Below are positions 1 through 8,769 of a DNA stretch of 64,000 bases, in pieces. The stretch is from Bombilactobacillus thymidiniphilus (GTDB lineage Bacteria > Bacillota > Bacilli > Lactobacillales > Lactobacillaceae): NCBI RefSeq assembly GCF_023380245.1, contig NZ_CP093365.1, positions 744,001 through 808,000 on the forward strand. The letters run 5' to 3'. Position numbers and translations under genes: made by a program. The notes under the pieces were generated by a model. The model searched no databases. It was not told the DNA's origin and saw nothing but the letters and a program-made list of their open reading frames with translations. The stretch's first letter is position 1. The number at the start of each line of letters is the position of its first letter.

Positions 1-1
1 A

Positions 2-394
2 CCAAAATTTATTGCTTGGAGTAATAATCTTGGTGATTCCGGTATTTCTAAGACTCCTAATTTCATTGAACAAATCAATTCCGTTCTGATTAATTCCGGC
101 ATAACCACCAAAACTAGCACTGCTACCAGCGAATATAAGCAACTAGCCCGCAATTTGGGGTTGCACACAACCAGCACTAAAGCTCTAGCTCAGTATGCCA
201 AACAAAATGGTGCCGATGCTAACAATAGTGTCATCATCACTTATGAATTCAGTGATGTTCCACGTGAAACAAGATTTTTGCTGAAGCAATGGAACAACAA
301 TCGTTCTTATTACTATACTTTAATTTATGATCGCAACCAAAACAAATTCATCGACTTCCAAGTTGGCAAAAAGTTAATTTCACAAAATAAATAA
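2..394 (+). CDS. C-terminal part of an unrecognised protein (cut by window edge)
   Basis: The reading frame is open from base 2 to the TAA at 392-394, so the gene starts before the window and only about 130 C-terminal residues are visible. A TTG at 155 could be read as a start, but no ribosome binding site precedes it and the frame continues upstream without a stop, so an internal start is unlikely. The fragment is polar, rich in Asn, Thr and Ser, has no membrane segment and no motif I recognise. It carries a parS-like site inside the coding sequence (256-271) and another right after the stop (394-409). It converges on purA with a shared terminator between them. Function unknown. Confidence 0.7.
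   Translation, partial: PKFIAWSNNLGDSGISKTPNFIEQINSVLINSGITTKTSTATSEYKQLARNLGLHTTSTKALAQYAKQNGADANNSVIITYEFSDVPRETRFLLKQWNNNRSYYYTLIYDRNQNKFIDFQVGKKLISQNK
256..271. promoter_or_regulatory. parS: parS site (ParB/Spo0J binding)
   Basis: TGTTCCACGTGAAACA matches the Bacillus/Firmicutes consensus TGTTNCACGTGAAACA at every position. It lies within the coding sequence of the truncated left-edge gene, about 17 kb from the origin. ParB nucleates here and spreads to help origin segregation and SMC loading in related bacteria. Confidence 0.9.
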
Positions 395-409
395 GTTTCA
401 CGTGAAACA
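394..409. promoter_or_regulatory. parS: parS site (ParB/Spo0J binding)
   Basis: AGTTTCACGTGAAACA differs from the consensus only in the first base and holds the full 14-bp palindrome GTTTCACGTGAAAC. It sits between the stop codon of the left-edge gene and the terminator hairpin, 138 bp from the first site, so the two form a pair. Confidence 0.85.
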
Positions 410-441
410 AAAAGCTGAAATACTAAAATTTCAGCTTTTTT
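409..441. terminator. Bidirectional intrinsic terminator between left-edge gene and purA
   Basis: A perfect 13-bp stem (409-421 with 428-440) with a 6-nt loop has A-runs on the left and T-runs on the right, so it can end transcripts from both converging genes. Confidence 0.9.
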
Positions 442-446
442 ATTTA

Positions 447-1727
447 CTAAATATTTTTCAAAACAATTGTTTCATCGCGATTAGGACCAACAGAAACACT
501 CAAAAAATCTAGACCTGTCAGTTCTTTAATACGTGTTAAATAGTTTTTGGCTTCCTGAGGCCATTCAGCCAGATTGGTCTTTCCTCGCAAATCTTCTTGC
601 CAACCAGGAAGTGTTTCATAAATCGGCGCACATTGATCTACAATTGTCAGACTAGCAGGATATTCATCTAATACGTCGCCGTTCGGTAATTTATAACCTG
701 TACAAATTTTAATTTCTGCTAAACCACTTAACACATCAATACAATTCAAAGCTAAATCACTTACACCTGCCACACGCTTAGCATGTCGTAACACGACCGT
801 ATCCAACCAACCAATACGTCGCGGACGTTTAGTGACAACACCGTATTCATGGCCAGCTTCTCGGATATAGTCGCCATTTTCATCGTTCAATTCCGTTGGA
901 AAAGGACCATCGCCGACGCGCGAAGTGTAGGCTTTAGCAACACCTACCACGCGTTGAACCTTAGTTGGTCCCACTCCCAAGCCCGCCGTATAGCCACCGA
1001 CTGGATTAGACGATGTTACAAAAGGATAAGTACCGTGATCAACATCTAACATAATCCCTTGAGCACCCTCAAACAAAATTTTCTTACCCTGATCAATTTG
1101 GTCATTCAACAACTTAGAAGTATCAACTACATATTTTTTTAACTGTTGACCATATTCATAATATTCATTGTAAATATCCGCAAATTCTAACGGTTCACTA
1201 TGATAAATTTGTGTAAATTCGCGATTTTTCAATTCTAAATTCATTTTCAATTTGGCCGCGAAAACTTCACTTTCCAATAGATCAGCTATCCGAATACCAA
1301 TGCGCGCTGCTTTATCCATGTAAGCTGGTCCTATACCGCGATTAGTAGTCCCAATTTTATTAGCGCCCTTGCTCTGTTCTTGCAAACTATCTTGCTTAAT
1401 ATGATAAGGCAAAATAACATGCGCCCGATTAGAAATTTTAAAGTTAGTAAAATCAACGCCTTGCGCCTGCAATTTTTGAATTTCTGTGACCAATGATTGC
1501 GGGTTGAGTACCACACCATTACCAATCATCGTAATTTTATCAGCTGCTAAAATTCCAGAAGGCACCAAACGCATTTTATATTTTTGTCCATCAACTTCAA
1601 CAGTATGTCCGGCGTTATCACCACCTTGATATCGCGCAATTACATCACTATTGCGTCCCAAAAAATCAGTAATTTTACCTTTGCCTTCATCGCCCCATTG
1701 CATGCCAACTAGTACCACACCTGTCAT
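447..1727 (-). CDS. purA: Adenylosuccinate synthetase
   Basis: PurA (426 residues, normal length) joins IMP and aspartate with GTP hydrolysis to make adenylosuccinate, the first committed step from IMP to AMP in the cytoplasm. The N-terminal P-loop GDEGKGK follows the start closely ([12 protein letters not shown]), and the family motif [11 protein letters not shown] is present near residue 127. The C-terminal region carries the conserved [11 protein letters not shown] segment that contacts GTP and the base. Upstream there is a 67-bp gap to the next gene, enough for its own promoter; downstream it ends at a strong terminator. PurA next to dnaB is a common lactobacillar arrangement. Identification is secure. 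Confidence 0.97.
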   Translation of the reverse strand: MTGVVLVGMQWGDEGKGKITDFLGRNSDVIARYQGGDNAGHTVEVDGQKYKMRLVPSGILAADKITMIGNGVVLNPQSLVTEIQKLQAQGVDFTNFKISNRAHVILPYHIKQDSLQEQSKGANKIGTTNRGIGPAYMDKAARIGIRIADLLESEVFAAKLKMNLELKNREFTQIYHSEPLEFADIYNEYYEYGQQLKKYVVDTSKLLNDQIDQGKKILFEGAQGIMLDVDHGTYPFVTSSNPVGGYTAGLGVGPTKVQRVVGVAKAYTSRVGDGPFPTELNDENGDYIREAGHEYGVVTKRPRRIGWLDTVVLRHAKRVAGVSDLALNCIDVLSGLAEIKICTGYKLPNGDVLDEYPASLTIVDQCAPIYETLPGWQEDLRGKTNLAEWPQEAKNYLTRIKELTGLDFLSVSVGPNRDETIVLKNI

Positions 1728-1794
1728 TTTATACCACCCTTTATCAAAATTAAGTTCACCTCAATTTTAACAACACTGAACATTAATGACAATA

Positions 1795-2937
1795 TTAACC
1801 AATTAATTCGCATTTAGTAAAGTAAGTGTTCAAATAACCCCACGTTACAAGATCAATTTCCGCAAAATCACAAACTATTTCTTGTGTGATATTCGCAGGT
1901 AAATCGGTAAAAACAGCTAATTTGACTTTGGTAGCTGTTAAATTCAAGCAATAAGCTAATTGCGTTTGCATTTGTCCTTTAATTTGCAAGCGAAATGTAG
2001 CTTTAGTTTGCGCCAGTTGTGCAAAAACACTTGCCCACATATTTTTAGGATCCGCTATAAAATGATTATTCAAAACTGGCTGCACAAAATCGCCATTTTG
2101 CTTATGCTCATCTTCATAAATTTGCATCATTTGCAGATAATCAGCTATTGCGCCAACGTAAGCAATTGCCTTAATCTTCAGCAACACATAACCGCCAAAG
2201 CAACCCACGCTATCCACTAAACTAACCAAAACTTCTGTAGCAGTAACATTTTTGACTTGCCCTACAAAAAAATTATTACTATTTTCCCCACAATAAATAA
2301 TCAGCAATTGCGACTTAGCTTGCTCCAACATTTTCGGCAAAAATTTATTTTTTTTGAGTAGCACTGGCGCTTTATGCTCAGGTAAATTCTTAAAAAAAGC
2401 TGTTGCTTGCATCAATTGGCGTCCACCAAATTCTAGTGCCACGACTTTCGACAAATTAATAGTTTGCAATTGTCCAACACGCGCAAAATTAAAAGGATCA
2501 ATCACTGCAAATTGCAGGCGATCTGCAGTTAATTTCTGCAAATAAGCCTGCTGAAAAATATCGCCCGTATTCGCAACCAACAAAACTGCACTTTGTTTTT
2601 GAATGCAATCTTGCACGATTTGATCAAGCAAAGAAGCTTCATTTAAATTTGGCAAAGGATATAGCTGACCCTTTAATAGTTGCAAACGTTTCGCCAGAGC
2701 AATCCGCCCATGTAAACGTTTCACATCCACACTGGTCGCCGATAAATAAGCAATGCCGCTATTTTTAACTAATACATAGCCATCCAACATGCCATAATCA
2801 TTATACGTACGTAAAAGCACCCAGCGATCAGCAACAAAACACACTTCGCCCGTATACAAATCCTGCGTCCGTCGTAATACCAGATCAATTAACTGGTTAT
2901 TTCTTTTGGCGGCTTGCAACTGCTCATATTTGGTCAT
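1795..2937 (-). CDS. Unrecognised protein built from four repeated small-barrel modules
   Basis: This 380-residue cytoplasmic-looking protein belongs to no family I can name. Four stretches, roughly residues 28-80, 115-175, 220-275 and 325-375, share one pattern: a strand with a G or Q, then a T-A-(D/T)-x-(L/V) turn, a strand of alternating hydrophobics, a loop with Asp, and a paired strand ending in (I/V)xx(I/V)xxhxh. Modules 1 and 3 are closest (GMLDGYVLVKNSGIAYL against GCFGGYVLLKIKAIAYV). The pattern resembles an Sm-like beta barrel, which is inference only. It starts 3 bp after the dnaB stop and is surely cotranscribed with it. No signal peptide or membrane segment. Rich in Gln and Lys like its neighbours, so probably not a recent acquisition. 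Confidence 0.75.
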   Translation of the reverse strand: MTKYEQLQAAKRNNQLIDLVLRRTQDLYTGEVCFVADRWVLLRTYNDYGMLDGYVLVKNSGIAYLSATSVDVKRLHGRIALAKRLQLLKGQLYPLPNLNEASLLDQIVQDCIQKQSAVLLVANTGDIFQQAYLQKLTADRLQFAVIDPFNFARVGQLQTINLSKVVALEFGGRQLMQATAFFKNLPEHKAPVLLKKNKFLPKMLEQAKSQLLIIYCGENSNNFFVGQVKNVTATEVLVSLVDSVGCFGGYVLLKIKAIAYVGAIADYLQMMQIYEDEHKQNGDFVQPVLNNHFIADPKNMWASVFAQLAQTKATFRLQIKGQMQTQLAYCLNLTATKVKLAVFTDLPANITQEIVCDFAEIDLVTWGYLNTYFTKCELIG

Positions 2938-2940
2938 TAA

Positions 2941-4320
2941 CTATCCTTCCGTCAAAGGCGAGATTGAAGCAAATTTATTGTAAGATTTGACGAACAGCAG
3001 TTTCACAGTTCCCCGTGGTCCTGAACGGTTCTTGCCAATAATAACTTCCACTTCACCGACATCAGCATCATCTATTTCTTGATTTTCCTGTCCATCTTCA
3101 TCACCTTCATTATAATAATCTTCCCGATACAAAAAGGCGACTACATCAGCATCTTGCTCAATGGAACCAGATTCACGAATATCCGATAAAACTGGTCTTT
3201 TATCCTGTCGTTGTTCCACGCCCCGTGATAACTGTGATAAAGCAATAATTGGTACATGTAACTCTTTAGCTAATTTTTTCAATTGCCGGGAAATTGTCGA
3301 AACTTCTTGTTGGCGATTTTCTTGTCCTGTACCTTCAATTAACTGTAAATAATCAATAATAATCAAACCAATTTCGCCAGTTTCTTTCTCCAAACGACGA
3401 CATTTGGCACGCATTTCAGCCATTTTAATCCCTGGGGTGTCATCAATATAAACTGAAGTTTTCGATAAAATTCCCATCGCTACAATCAAATTATGCCATT
3501 CAGTTTCATCTAATTGTCCAGTTCGCAAATTGTTAGCATCAATACTGCCTTGAGCGCACAAAAGTCGACTTGCTAGCTGCTCAGCGCCCATTTCTAAACT
3601 GAAAATCGCAACTGTTTTTTGACTATGAACTGCCACATTTTCAGCCACATTTAATGCGAAAGCTGTTTTACCAACCCCCGGGCGGGCTGCTAAAATCACT
3701 AATTCATCAGCGTGTAAGCCAGCCGTAACTTTGTCCAATTCGCCGTATCCCGTTGATAAACCGGTCACCGCAGAATCTTCCTGTGCTAACTTATCAATAT
3801 TTTCAATAGTAGAATTCAAAACATCACTGATTTTCTGAAAACCATTATTCGACTGATTCTCACTGACACCCATAATTTGGCGTTCAGCTTTATCTAAAAT
3901 ATTGGTAACATCTTCACTTTGCTCGTCATAACTTTGCGCTACAATATCTGTAGCTGTATTAATTAAATTACGCAAAACTGCTTTATCTGCTACAATTTTG
4001 GCATAATAAGTCACATTAGCAGCTGTTGGCACAATTGTCGCCAATTCACTCAAGTAACTCACGCCACCCACATCATCTAACTGATTTTTGTCAGTTAAAT
4101 TATTTTTAACAGTAACCAAGTCAATTGCTTGATCAGCTTCGTTTAAGGCAACCATTGCCGCAAAAATCAATTGATGCGCATGCTGATAGAAAGAATCTGC
4201 CGCCAAATATTCCATGGCTTCAATGATTGCTTCCGGTCGCAACAAAATAGAGCCTAAAACTGACTGTTCAGCTTCTTTACTATTCGGAGGCATTCGCTGA
4301 ATAAGGTTGTCGTTGCTCAT
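2941..4320 (-). CDS. dnaB: Replicative DNA helicase DnaB
   Basis: DnaB (459 residues; called DnaC in Bacillus) is the hexameric helicase that unwinds DNA at the fork. The N-terminal domain (about 1-110) binds primase, the C-terminal RecA-like domain carries Walker A ARPGVGKT (about residue 212), Walker B LIIIDYLQLI and the late SDIRESGSIEQDAD motif typical of the family. The start is MSNDNLIQRMPPNS, preceded by a gap of 120 bp with its own room for a promoter after the lrgAB terminator. It is followed by the four-module protein with 3 bp between them. Confidence 0.97.
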   Translation of the reverse strand: MSNDNLIQRMPPNSKEAEQSVLGSILLRPEAIIEAMEYLAADSFYQHAHQLIFAAMVALNEADQAIDLVTVKNNLTDKNQLDDVGGVSYLSELATIVPTAANVTYYAKIVADKAVLRNLINTATDIVAQSYDEQSEDVTNILDKAERQIMGVSENQSNNGFQKISDVLNSTIENIDKLAQEDSAVTGLSTGYGELDKVTAGLHADELVILAARPGVGKTAFALNVAENVAVHSQKTVAIFSLEMGAEQLASRLLCAQGSIDANNLRTGQLDETEWHNLIVAMGILSKTSVYIDDTPGIKMAEMRAKCRRLEKETGEIGLIIIDYLQLIEGTGQENRQQEVSTISRQLKKLAKELHVPIIALSQLSRGVEQRQDKRPVLSDIRESGSIEQDADVVAFLYREDYYNEGDEDGQENQEIDDADVGEVEVIIGKNRSGPRGTVKLLFVKSYNKFASISPLTEG

Positions 4321-4396
4321 ATTTGAACCTCAATTTTCTAAATTACATATATATTATAAACACATTTATTAAGTAAACATTACCCTATTGCTATGT

Positions 4397-4427
4397 AAAA
4401 AAAAAGAGTATACCACTACTCTTTTTT
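4397..4427 (-). terminator. Intrinsic terminator after lrgB
   Basis: A 9-bp stem (4402-4410 with 4417-4425) and a long U-run on the minus strand lie just downstream of lrgB. It separates lrgAB from dnaB, so dnaB needs its own promoter in 4321-4396. Confidence 0.85.
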
Positions 4428-4442
4428 AAAAGATAATCTATT

Positions 4443-5171
4443 TTAAATATGCATCAAATGAGCGAACAGCGGCACGATCAAATTATTGACGACACCAATA
4501 ACAACAACAGCCACAGCTGCCATCGCTCCAGGAATCGAACCCAATTTAACCGCAAAGGCAGAACCAACCGTATGACCAGCTGTACCCATACCTAAACCTT
4601 CACCAATTGGATCCTTATCCAAACGGAACCATTTGATGAGCCATTTACCTAAAGCATAGATGATAACCGCATTCAAAATGCAGGCCATCGCTGTAACTGC
4701 TGCATTGCCACCAACGGCAGTTGACAATGGCAAAGCAATAGCAGTTGTTGCGGATTGACTGAGCATCGAAGCAGTACCTACGTGACTTAAGCCAACTAAT
4801 TTTGAGATTCCCGTAATCGCAAATAATGATACGATCGTACCAATAACCAAACTGAATAAAATCACGAAACCGTGTTTTTTAATGACATCATTTCTTTTAT
4901 ATAATGGCACAGCAAATGCAATCGTTGCTGGATTCAAAAACCAAAAGATCAAATCGCCACCGGGTTTATAAGCTTTTTGATAAAACTGTGCAGTAGTCAT
5001 CCCCATGCTATGCCCTAGCAAAGCTAAAACAACAATTCCCATAACCATTGCGAAAAACAAAGGTTGCAATAAGAAGAACCCATTAGTTTTGTCGAATAGC
5101 CACTGTCCTAAAACAAATAAAGCTAATGACAATAAAACGCCGAATAAAGGGTTTGAAAGTAAGATCATCAT
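4443..5171 (-). CDS. lrgB: LrgB family membrane protein (PftB-like)
   Basis: A 242-residue integral membrane protein of the LrgB/CidB family with about six to seven hydrophobic segments and the family stretch GTAGHTVGSAFAVKLG near residue 198. With LrgA it forms a two-part membrane system. Members were first linked to murein hydrolase export and autolysis; in Bacillus the pair PftAB moves pyruvate. The start codon follows the lrgA stop directly, so the two are translated together. The pair interrupts the usual rplI-dnaB adjacency and has its own terminators on both sides. Which of the two roles applies here is not decided by the protein sequence, but the cre site upstream favours a carbon-metabolism role. 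Confidence 0.88.
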   Translation of the reverse strand: MMILLSNPLFGVLLSLALFVLGQWLFDKTNGFFLLQPLFFAMVMGIVVLALLGHSMGMTTAQFYQKAYKPGGDLIFWFLNPATIAFAVPLYKRNDVIKKHGFVILFSLVIGTIVSLFAITGISKLVGLSHVGTASMLSQSATTAIALPLSTAVGGNAAVTAMACILNAVIIYALGKWLIKWFRLDKDPIGEGLGMGTAGHTVGSAFAVKLGSIPGAMAAVAVVVIGVVNNLIVPLFAHLMHI

Positions 5172-5606
5172 TTATTTATCCTCCTGCGATTGTTTTTCCA
5201 TGCCAGAATCATGATGGAACCATTTCTCACTCAAAAGCAACAATAAGCGCGTCGTATAAGCTGTCACCACGAGCAATACGATAGTAGCTAAAATGATCAC
5301 GATAACTAACTTGATCCCCTCATCATGCATGATTTTCAAGTTAGCTGCCAATGAGATTCCTGAAGGCACGAATAAAAAACCAATTAAGCCAATCATGGCG
5401 CCACCAAAAGAATCGACCCACTCAACTTTGATGATATGCAACGTTAAAAGCAAATACAACAACACCAAGCCCACAACTGCTGTCGGCAATGGGAAAGACT
5501 TTGGCATCGAATTGGAAATAAATTGCGATACAAATAATACAGCTGCATAAATCAGCATTTGAACTAATAAAGGTGCAGATTTTTTCTCTTGTGTCTCATT
5601 TTTCAT
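5172..5606 (-). CDS. lrgA: LrgA family holin-like membrane protein (PftA-like)
   Basis: A 144-residue protein of the CidA/LrgA family with four hydrophobic segments (about 14-32, 39-58, 69-88 and 98-124), the conserved LFVPSGISL element near residue 78, and charged ends. It is the first gene of a two-gene unit with lrgB. The ribosome binding site AGGAATAAAG precedes ATG closely. Its leader holds a cre site and a wide inverted repeat. No LytST-type two-component system is adjacent in the window. Confidence 0.88.
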   Translation of the reverse strand: MKNETQEKKSAPLLVQMLIYAAVLFVSQFISNSMPKSFPLPTAVVGLVLLYLLLTLHIIKVEWVDSFGGAMIGLIGFLFVPSGISLAANLKIMHDEGIKLVIVIILATIVLLVVTAYTTRLLLLLSEKWFHHDSGMEKQSQEDK

Positions 5607-5656
5607 AACTTTATTCCTTTCATGTAATCAACCCCACAACTTGATCTTTATGAATG

Positions 5657-5693
5657 TTTTCACAAAGACCATTTTAACCGATATTTGTGAAAA
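5657..5693. promoter_or_regulatory. Inverted repeat in the lrgA leader
   Basis: Arms TTTTCACAAA (5657-5666) and TTTGTGAAAA (5684-5693) are perfectly complementary with 17 bp between them. They lie between the lrgA start and the cre site, so they could form an operator or a leader hairpin. The half-sites resemble Rex half-sites but face the wrong way round for a classical Rex box. Confidence 0.45.
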
Positions 5694-5713
5694 AATAAAC
5701 AATTTCTCCTTCC

Positions 5714-5727
5714 TGAAATCGCTTTCA
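5714..5727. promoter_or_regulatory. cre site (CcpA) upstream of lrgA
   Basis: TGAAATCGCTTTCA fits the CcpA consensus TGWAANCGNTNWCA at all positions. It is 108 bp before the lrgA start, suggesting carbon catabolite control of lrgAB, as known for pyruvate-transporting LrgAB pairs. Confidence 0.75.
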
Positions 5728-5765
5728 GTATAAACCATTTTTTTTAAAAAATCGAATTTAGCTAA

Positions 5766-5797
5766 TAAAAAAATACGTAACTTTAATTACGTATTTT
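5766..5797 (-). terminator. Intrinsic terminator after rplI
   Basis: Stem AAATACGTAA (5771-5780) pairs with TTACGTATTT (5787-5796) around a 6-nt loop, followed on the minus strand by a T-rich run. It ends the gdpP-rplI transcript. Confidence 0.88.
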
Positions 5798-5808
5798 CTG
5801 TAACAAAT

Positions 5809-6261
5809 TTATTTTTCAGCAACATGCACACGAATCGTTGCTTCAATACCCGGATATAACTTTACAGGCACATTGGTGTAACCCAAAGCCTTAATCGGTT
5901 CAGCAAGTTCGATCTTGCGCTTATCAATTTCAATTTTGTATTGCTGTGCCAAAGCTTGTGCAATTTGTTTACTAGGAATAGAGCCAAATAAACGTCCATC
6001 ACTACCAGCTTTTGATGTTAATTCGACAACTGTTTCGTCTTTTTCAAGGACTTCTTTTGTCATGGTTGCTGCAGCAAATTCTTCGTCTTTTTCGCGTTGC
6101 TCAGCTTGTTTTTTACCATTTAGCTCGCTAACCGCCTTAGTTGTAGCCGCCTCAGCCTTGCCATTCTTAATTAAGAAATTGCGCGCATAACCGTCAGCCA
6201 CTTCCTTAACTTCACCGCGCTTACCCTTACCACGGACATCTTGCTTAAAAATTACTCGCAT
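5809..6261 (-). CDS. rplI: 50S ribosomal protein L9
   Basis: bL9 (150 residues) binds 23S rRNA with its N-terminal domain and spans to a C-terminal domain by a long helix. The start region [28 protein letters not shown] is the family signature. Two ATG codons are adjacent; the second (6261) has the better spacing (5 nt) from GGAGG and gives the usual N-terminus. The central helix is rich in Glu, Lys and Ala, and the C-terminal domain contains [10 protein letters not shown]. It lies 12 bp after gdpP and is cotranscribed with it, a widespread Firmicutes pairing. Confidence 0.97.
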   Translation of the reverse strand: MRVIFKQDVRGKGKRGEVKEVADGYARNFLIKNGKAEAATTKAVSELNGKKQAEQREKDEEFAAATMTKEVLEKDETVVELTSKAGSDGRLFGSIPSKQIAQALAQQYKIEIDKRKIELAEPIKALGYTNVPVKLYPGIEATIRVHVAEK

Positions 6262-6273
6262 CATTTCCTCCTG

Positions 6274-8307
6274 CTATGCCTCATCGTTCTCTTTTTTTCT
6301 ATCTTCTACTTTTTCCTGCACAATTTCAATCAATTCTTTTTTAGCTTGTGCGATCGTAACATCACTAAGTTGCGTGGCTGCATTAGACAAATGACCACCT
6401 CCGCCCATTTTTTCCATGATAACTTGCACATTCAAATTACCTAAACTACGCGCAGAAATCGCCACTTTGCCAGTAGCTTGTTTAGTAATAACAAATGATG
6501 CTTCAATGCCTGCCAGCATCAACAAAGTATCAGCAGCTTGTGCTGCAATGACCGCATCATAATTTTGATCTTCTTCGCCCGCACATAAAGCAATTCCTGG
6601 AGAAATAATATCTACTGAATCAATCAAATGATTGCGTTCAATGTAAGAATCAATATTCTCTTTCAGCAAATTTTGCATTTGCGTACCGTCAGCACCAACT
6701 GAACGCAGATAACTAGCTGCATCAAAAGTCCGTGTTCCTGTGCGCAAAGTGAAGGAATGCGTATCCACCGCCATGCCAGCTAACATCGCTGTAGCTTCCA
6801 ATTTAGATAGTGAATTAGTGGTTTGTGGTTGATATTCAATCATCTCCGTTACTAATTCACAAGCAGAAGAAGCATAAGGTTCAATGTAAGCCAAAACTGG
6901 ATTTTTCGGAAATTCTTCGCCACGACGATGATGATCAATGACGACAGTTTTAGTTGCCAATTTATCATACAATTCCGGACTCATCGTCATGGAAGGCTTG
7001 GAGACATCAACCATAATCAACATGCTGCGTTGATCGGCATTTTCAACCGCCCAATTAGGTTTCACAATATCTTTTTTTAAATTAGGATCTTCATGAATCC
7101 AGTCTAATAGCCGCAAAACATCAGTATGAGCATTAGTCCCATCAACAACTATTTTACAAACTTTATTGTTCAATTGTGCGATGCGATGAATTCCCAAACA
7201 TGCCCCAATCGAATCCATATCGGGCTTAGCATGTCCCATCACGTAAATGGTATCAACATGATTAAACAGATCACGCAAAGCTTGGCTAATCATACGCGCG
7301 CGCACTCGCGTTCTTTTCTCCATAGGATTGGTGTTTCCACCATAAAAACGTGCCTGCTCATCACCTTGACGAACAACAGCTTGATCACCACCACGTCCCA
7401 AAGCTAAATCCAAATTCTTTTGTGCATCCTGCGCTAATTCATTCAAATCGTTGCTGCCATAGGAAAAACCAATACTTACCGTCAACGGATAATTTTGTTG
7501 CGACGTTTCTCGTCGAATCTTATCTAAAATTTGAAAACCATCTTGTTCTACTGCTCGCAAAGAATAAGCATACGCAATAATAATAAAGCGATCGCTACTT
7601 ACCCTTTTCAAAAACATTGAATTCTGTCCTGCCCAGTCAGTTAGCTGATTGGTCACATAACTATTCAAATTAGAAAGATCACGATCAGCCATAGTTTGTG
7701 TTAACTCATCATAATTATCTAAAAATACTTGTCCAACAGCAATTTTTTCATCGGCATATTGTTGCTCAATGCGCATATGTTCAGTTACATCAGATAAATA
7801 AATAACTTGTAAAGTACTCTGAATGTAAACTTGAAATTGAGAATCACCAATTTTTAATATTTGCTTAGCCTTAACGTCCTTTGTATCTTGGTTCACTAAT
7901 TTATCTAATTGACCGCTGATCGTCGACAAACTATGCCCAATTAAATCCCTTTTGCCAAAATAATATTGCAAATTAGGATTAACCCACTCAATGGTGTGTT
8001 GCTTATCATTGTCATACAGCAGCATTCCAATAGGAATATCAATCATGGCTTCTTGTTCTCCCCGATTTTTACGAAAAGAAAGATCGTAAAGATATTTATT
8101 AGTCTGCTTAACAAAGTTATTCAGTGAATAAGCGCCTAAAATTGCAATCAAACAAATCACAATTGCTACGCACACTGCCATCAAAGGCTGTAGCATATAA
8201 GCTAGCACTACTAACAAGACAGTCAAGATTCCCACAATCACAAATCCAAACTTTAGCGGGCGATTGACTGCCAATAAGTGCCGCTTGGCTATTTTATTAT
8301 TTTCCAT
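6274..8307 (-). CDS. gdpP: Cyclic-di-AMP phosphodiesterase GdpP
   Basis: GdpP (677 residues) is a membrane-anchored enzyme that hydrolyses c-di-AMP to pApA and so tunes potassium and osmolyte transport and cell-wall stress. Two membrane segments lie at about residues 18-60, a PAS domain at about 85-175, a degenerate GGDEF domain at about 180-325 (it has SSDRF in place of GGDEF), then the catalytic DHH domain with GHAKPDMDSIGA near 358 and VIDHHRRG near 433, and a DHHA1 domain ending in MGGGGHLSNAATQ. All expected metal-binding motifs are present. It precedes rplI by a few bases. A gap of about 200 bp upstream contains the rpsR terminator and room for a promoter. Confidence 0.96.
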   Translation of the reverse strand: MENNKIAKRHLLAVNRPLKFGFVIVGILTVLLVVLAYMLQPLMAVCVAIVICLIAILGAYSLNNFVKQTNKYLYDLSFRKNRGEQEAMIDIPIGMLLYDNDKQHTIEWVNPNLQYYFGKRDLIGHSLSTISGQLDKLVNQDTKDVKAKQILKIGDSQFQVYIQSTLQVIYLSDVTEHMRIEQQYADEKIAVGQVFLDNYDELTQTMADRDLSNLNSYVTNQLTDWAGQNSMFLKRVSSDRFIIIAYAYSLRAVEQDGFQILDKIRRETSQQNYPLTVSIGFSYGSNDLNELAQDAQKNLDLALGRGGDQAVVRQGDEQARFYGGNTNPMEKRTRVRARMISQALRDLFNHVDTIYVMGHAKPDMDSIGACLGIHRIAQLNNKVCKIVVDGTNAHTDVLRLLDWIHEDPNLKKDIVKPNWAVENADQRSMLIMVDVSKPSMTMSPELYDKLATKTVVIDHHRRGEEFPKNPVLAYIEPYASSACELVTEMIEYQPQTTNSLSKLEATAMLAGMAVDTHSFTLRTGTRTFDAASYLRSVGADGTQMQNLLKENIDSYIERNHLIDSVDIISPGIALCAGEEDQNYDAVIAAQAADTLLMLAGIEASFVITKQATGKVAISARSLGNLNVQVIMEKMGGGGHLSNAATQLSDVTIAQAKKELIEIVQEKVEDRKKENDEA

Positions 8308-8462
8308 AAGCTCCTCTTTTTAGTTATCAACTAAATGTATTTTAACATATCATAATTATCTAATTGCCATTAAGGATAAAGGATCAAAGTCTGGCGCGAC
8401 ATAAAAATAGCGTTTTTACTAGCCGACATCTACTTAAATTAAATAAATTTACGTTATATGTA

Positions 8463-8498
8463 AAAAAAGAGCCCACCTCGTATAGGTAAGCTCTTAAC
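8463..8498 (-). terminator. Intrinsic terminator after rpsR
   Basis: AAGAGC and ACCT pair with AGGT and GCTCTT across a small internal loop, followed by a minus-strand T-run. It closes the rpsF-ssb-rpsR operon. The remaining 8308-8462 holds no gene. Confidence 0.85.
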
Positions 8499-8505
8499 TG
8501 AAGTA

Positions 8506-8742
8506 TTAATCTTCAGCAACAAATGGTAACAAGCCCATGACACGTGCACGTTTAATCGCAATTGTTAAACGACGTTGGTTCTTGGCGCTAGTTCCAGTCA
8601 CGCGACGAGGCAAAATCTTTCCTCGTTCAGAAATAAAACGCTTCAATAAATCAGTATCTTTATAATCAATATATTCAATATGATTAGCAGCAATGAAGTC
8701 AACCTTACGGCGACGACGACCACCACGACGTTGTTGAGGCAT
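8506..8742 (-). CDS. rpsR: 30S ribosomal protein S18
   Basis: bS18 (78 residues from the chosen start) binds with S6 at the platform of the 30S subunit. The sequence begins [16 protein letters not shown] and contains the conserved [20 protein letters not shown] segment. An upstream in-frame ATG at 8760 overlaps the ribosome binding site AAAGGAGTG, so the start at 8742 is chosen, 5 to 6 nt after that site. Last gene of rpsF-ssb-rpsR. Confidence 0.96.
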   Translation of the reverse strand: MPQQRRGGRRRRKVDFIAANHIEYIDYKDTDLLKRFISERGKILPRRVTGTSAKNQRRLTIAIKRARVMGLLPFVAED

Positions 8743-8769
8743 TAGTGACACTCCTTTCATTCTTAAATA

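Noticed and set aside
849-1049. Plus-strand open frame inside purA
   Set aside because: Shadow of a conserved gene, no binding site and no recognisable protein features.
5657-5693. Rex operator upstream of lrgA
   Set aside because: Half-sites TCACAA and TTGTGA are in reversed order and 17 bp apart, unlike a Rex box; kept only as an unexplained inverted repeat.
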